Positions 13,672 to 14,799 of a stretch of 14,799 nucleotides of DNA are shown here, piece after piece (position 1 is the first letter of the stretch; every line of letters starts with the position of its first letter). The stretch covers positions 1 through 14,799 of the forward strand of contig CAJUDZ010000052.1 in assembly GCA_910584965.1 (NCBI GenBank), written 5' to 3'. The translations under genes were made by a program, and so were the position numbers. The notes under the pieces are model-generated. The model did not search any database, was not told where the DNA came from, and saw nothing but the letters and a program-made list of their open reading frames with translations. The stretch comes from an uncultured Lachnospiraceae bacterium. GTDB lineage: Bacteria; Bacillota; Clostridia; Lachnospirales; Lachnospiraceae.

Positions 13672-14613
13672 ATGGATAAGCAGTCAATTGATCGGTCAGC
13701 CGGAAACAGGACGGAGATTTTTTCCGGCATCGTGCTTTCTTTTCAAAATTATCTGACAGAGCAGGTTTTTTGCCGGCATGAGGCGGAGAAAGAGTGTCTT
13801 GAAATTAATTATTGTCGGAATGGCCGTATCGGATGGAAGATGAAAGACGGGCGTTCCATCGATCTTGGGCCGGGAGACTTCTGCATTCATACGAGACGTT
13901 TGTGTGCGGGCTCCAGAATGGAGATTGCGGAAGGACGTTATGAAGGGCTGTCGATCTGCATCGATCTCGCGCGGTTTGAACAGGAACCGCCGGAATTATT
14001 GGACGGAACCGGAATTACGGGACGTATGCTGGCGGAAAAGTTTTGCTTTCACGGAGCCCTTCGTGGAGAGGGGTTTTCGGGAGAGGATTATTCGGTTTTT
14101 TTCGGAAACGAAAAGACAAAAACTATTTTTGACGGATTTTACGATAAGAGCGAGGAGTTTAAGAGGTCCTTTTTCAGACTGAAAACGCTGGAGCTGCTTC
14201 TTTATCTCGGGGAAGTGGAGCGGGGGCAGCGGAGGGAGAACGGGAAATGCAGGCCGGAGCAGGTGGAGACGGTCAGGGAAGTTCATGCGTATCTTCTGCA
14301 TCACATGGATAAGCGCATTACGATTGAAGAATTGTCCCAGAAGTATCTGATGAATCCGACGACGCTGAAAGCCGTATTTAAGGAAGTTTATGGGGAGTCG
14401 CTTGCTTCGCATATGAAGGAACACCGTATGCGGAAAGCGGCGGTTATGCTTTGCAGGACGACCGACAGCGTCGCCAGGATTGCGGAGGCGGTCGGCTACG
14501 GAAGCCAGAGCCGCTTTTCCACGGCGTTCAAGGAAGTGTATCAAATGCTGCCGTTAGAGTACCGGAAGGCGCACGCGGGACAGGAGGAAACAACAGACGA
14601 AAATGAGGAATAA
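13672..14613 (+). CDS. AraC-family transcriptional regulator
   Basis: 313 residues, ATG 13672 behind GGACGGAG. Residues about 40-110 look like the cupin-type N-terminal sensing part (CLEINYCRNGRIGW, then LGPGDFCIH). About 200-300 is the AraC DNA-binding domain: ITIEELSQKYLMNPTTLKAVF for the first helix-turn-helix and VARIAEAVGYGSQSRFSTAF plus LPLEYRK for the second. The order (sensor first, DNA-binding last) is the standard one, opposite to the AraC/GyrI protein at 4331. It starts 53 bases after the ArsR-like gene on the same strand, with no terminator between, so it may be cotranscribed and partly metal-controlled. The ligand and targets are unknown; no transporter or enzyme gene follows before the tRNA. 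Confidence 0.87.
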   Translation: MDKQSIDRSAGNRTEIFSGIVLSFQNYLTEQVFCRHEAEKECLEINYCRNGRIGWKMKDGRSIDLGPGDFCIHTRRLCAGSRMEIAEGRYEGLSICIDLARFEQEPPELLDGTGITGRMLAEKFCFHGALRGEGFSGEDYSVFFGNEKTKTIFDGFYDKSEEFKRSFFRLKTLELLLYLGEVERGQRRENGKCRPEQVETVREVHAYLLHHMDKRITIEELSQKYLMNPTTLKAVFKEVYGESLASHMKEHRMRKAAVMLCRTTDSVARIAEAVGYGSQSRFSTAFKEVYQMLPLEYRKAHAGQEETTDENEE

Positions 14614-14687
14614 CATAGCGGATTGAAAAACCGGCAGGATGAAAAATTCCCGTGAAAAACTCGGGCAAAAAATCGGTAAATTCCCTC

Positions 14688-14716
14688 TTGCTAAATGCTT
14701 TAAAGTATGGTATCAT
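14688..14716 (+). promoter_or_regulatory. promoter of the tRNA-Glu gene
   Basis: TTGCTA (14688-14693), a 17-base spacer and TATCAT (14711-14716), 29 bases before the mature 5' end. Between the AraC stop (14613) and this promoter lies only a small imperfect inverted repeat (CCCGTG/CTCGGG, 14649-14665) without a T-run. Confidence 0.6.
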
Positions 14717-14745
14717 ATCATTCGTTAGGTTGCTTGTGAAAGCAT

Positions 14746-14799
14746 GGCTCCGTGGTCAAGCGGTTAAGACATCGCCCTTTCACGGCGGTAACACGGGTT
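14746..14799 (+). tRNA. tRNA-Glu (anticodon UUC), cut by the window end
   Basis: The acceptor 5' strand GGCTCCG (14746-14752), a D-arm with GGTCAAGCGGTTAAGACA, an anticodon stem-loop with loop CTTTCAC (14777-14783; anticodon TTC 14779-14781) closed by GGCGG, a short variable loop and the start of the T-arm (ACGGGTT). This is nearly the same as known Firmicute tRNA-Glu. The last 20 or so bases lie beyond the window, and it may open a tRNA cluster. Confidence 0.93.

Noticed and set aside
13996..14544. 182-codon minus-strand frame within the last AraC gene
   Set aside because: Antisense shadow of a well-supported AraC protein; no family resemblance.
14649..14665. CCCGTG/CTCGGG hairpin after the last AraC gene, as a terminator
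   Set aside because: One mismatch in a six-base stem, and A-rich rather than T-rich sequence follows on the plus strand; no minus-strand gene ends there.

Overview
The window looks like chromosome from a Gram-positive anaerobe of the Clostridia, most likely a Lachnospiraceae-type gut Firmicute. This is inferred from the strong AGGAGG-type ribosome binding sites, short intergenic distances, a Bacillus-like tRNA-Glu(UUC), and families common in that group: GyrI-domain AraC regulators, tandem WYL proteins and an ArsR/P1B-ATPase pair. No genus can be assigned. The left part (about 1-5960) reads as more AT-rich, with several orphan or damaged genes, and looks accessory. The right part (about 6600-14700) is more GC-rich and tightly packed.

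Left, accessory-looking region: the 3' end of a winged-helix-ended protein (1-209); about 290 bases without a convincing gene; a frameshifted hypothetical gene (502-1120); a 988-residue fusion of an archaeo-eukaryotic primase domain (TOTE type), a superfamily 2 helicase and a phospholipase-D-like domain whose HxK motif is lost (1149-4115); an AraC/GyrI-like regulator with its own promoter (4331-5221); and a P-loop kinase-like protein (5312-5956).

Middle, possible RNA-repair neighbourhood: a minus-strand run of two WYL-domain regulators (9596 to 7337), a TRIC/UPF0126 membrane channel protein (7321-6665) and a SAM methyltransferase (6574-5966). It is divergent from an rtcB RNA ligase gene (9798-11030). 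The 200-base divergent region holds two extended -10 promoters arranged as a mirror-image dyad. The rtcB leader carries three consecutive perfect inverted repeats just ahead of the ribosome binding site. I infer that the WYL pair controls rtcB, and that the leader adds an RNA-level control.

Right, metal resistance and the end: a strong hairpin terminator separates rtcB from a convergent Zn/Cd/Pb P1B-type ATPase (13041-11146). The ATPase is divergent from an ArsR/SmtB-family metal sensor (13244-13618). Between them lie a near-perfect 13-2-13 operator overlapping promoter elements and a 21-base tandem repeat in the arsR leader. An AraC-family regulator follows (13672-14613). The window closes with a promoter and the 5' three quarters of a tRNA-Glu(UUC) gene.

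No insertion sequence, CRISPR array, rRNA or intact prophage gene was recognised.
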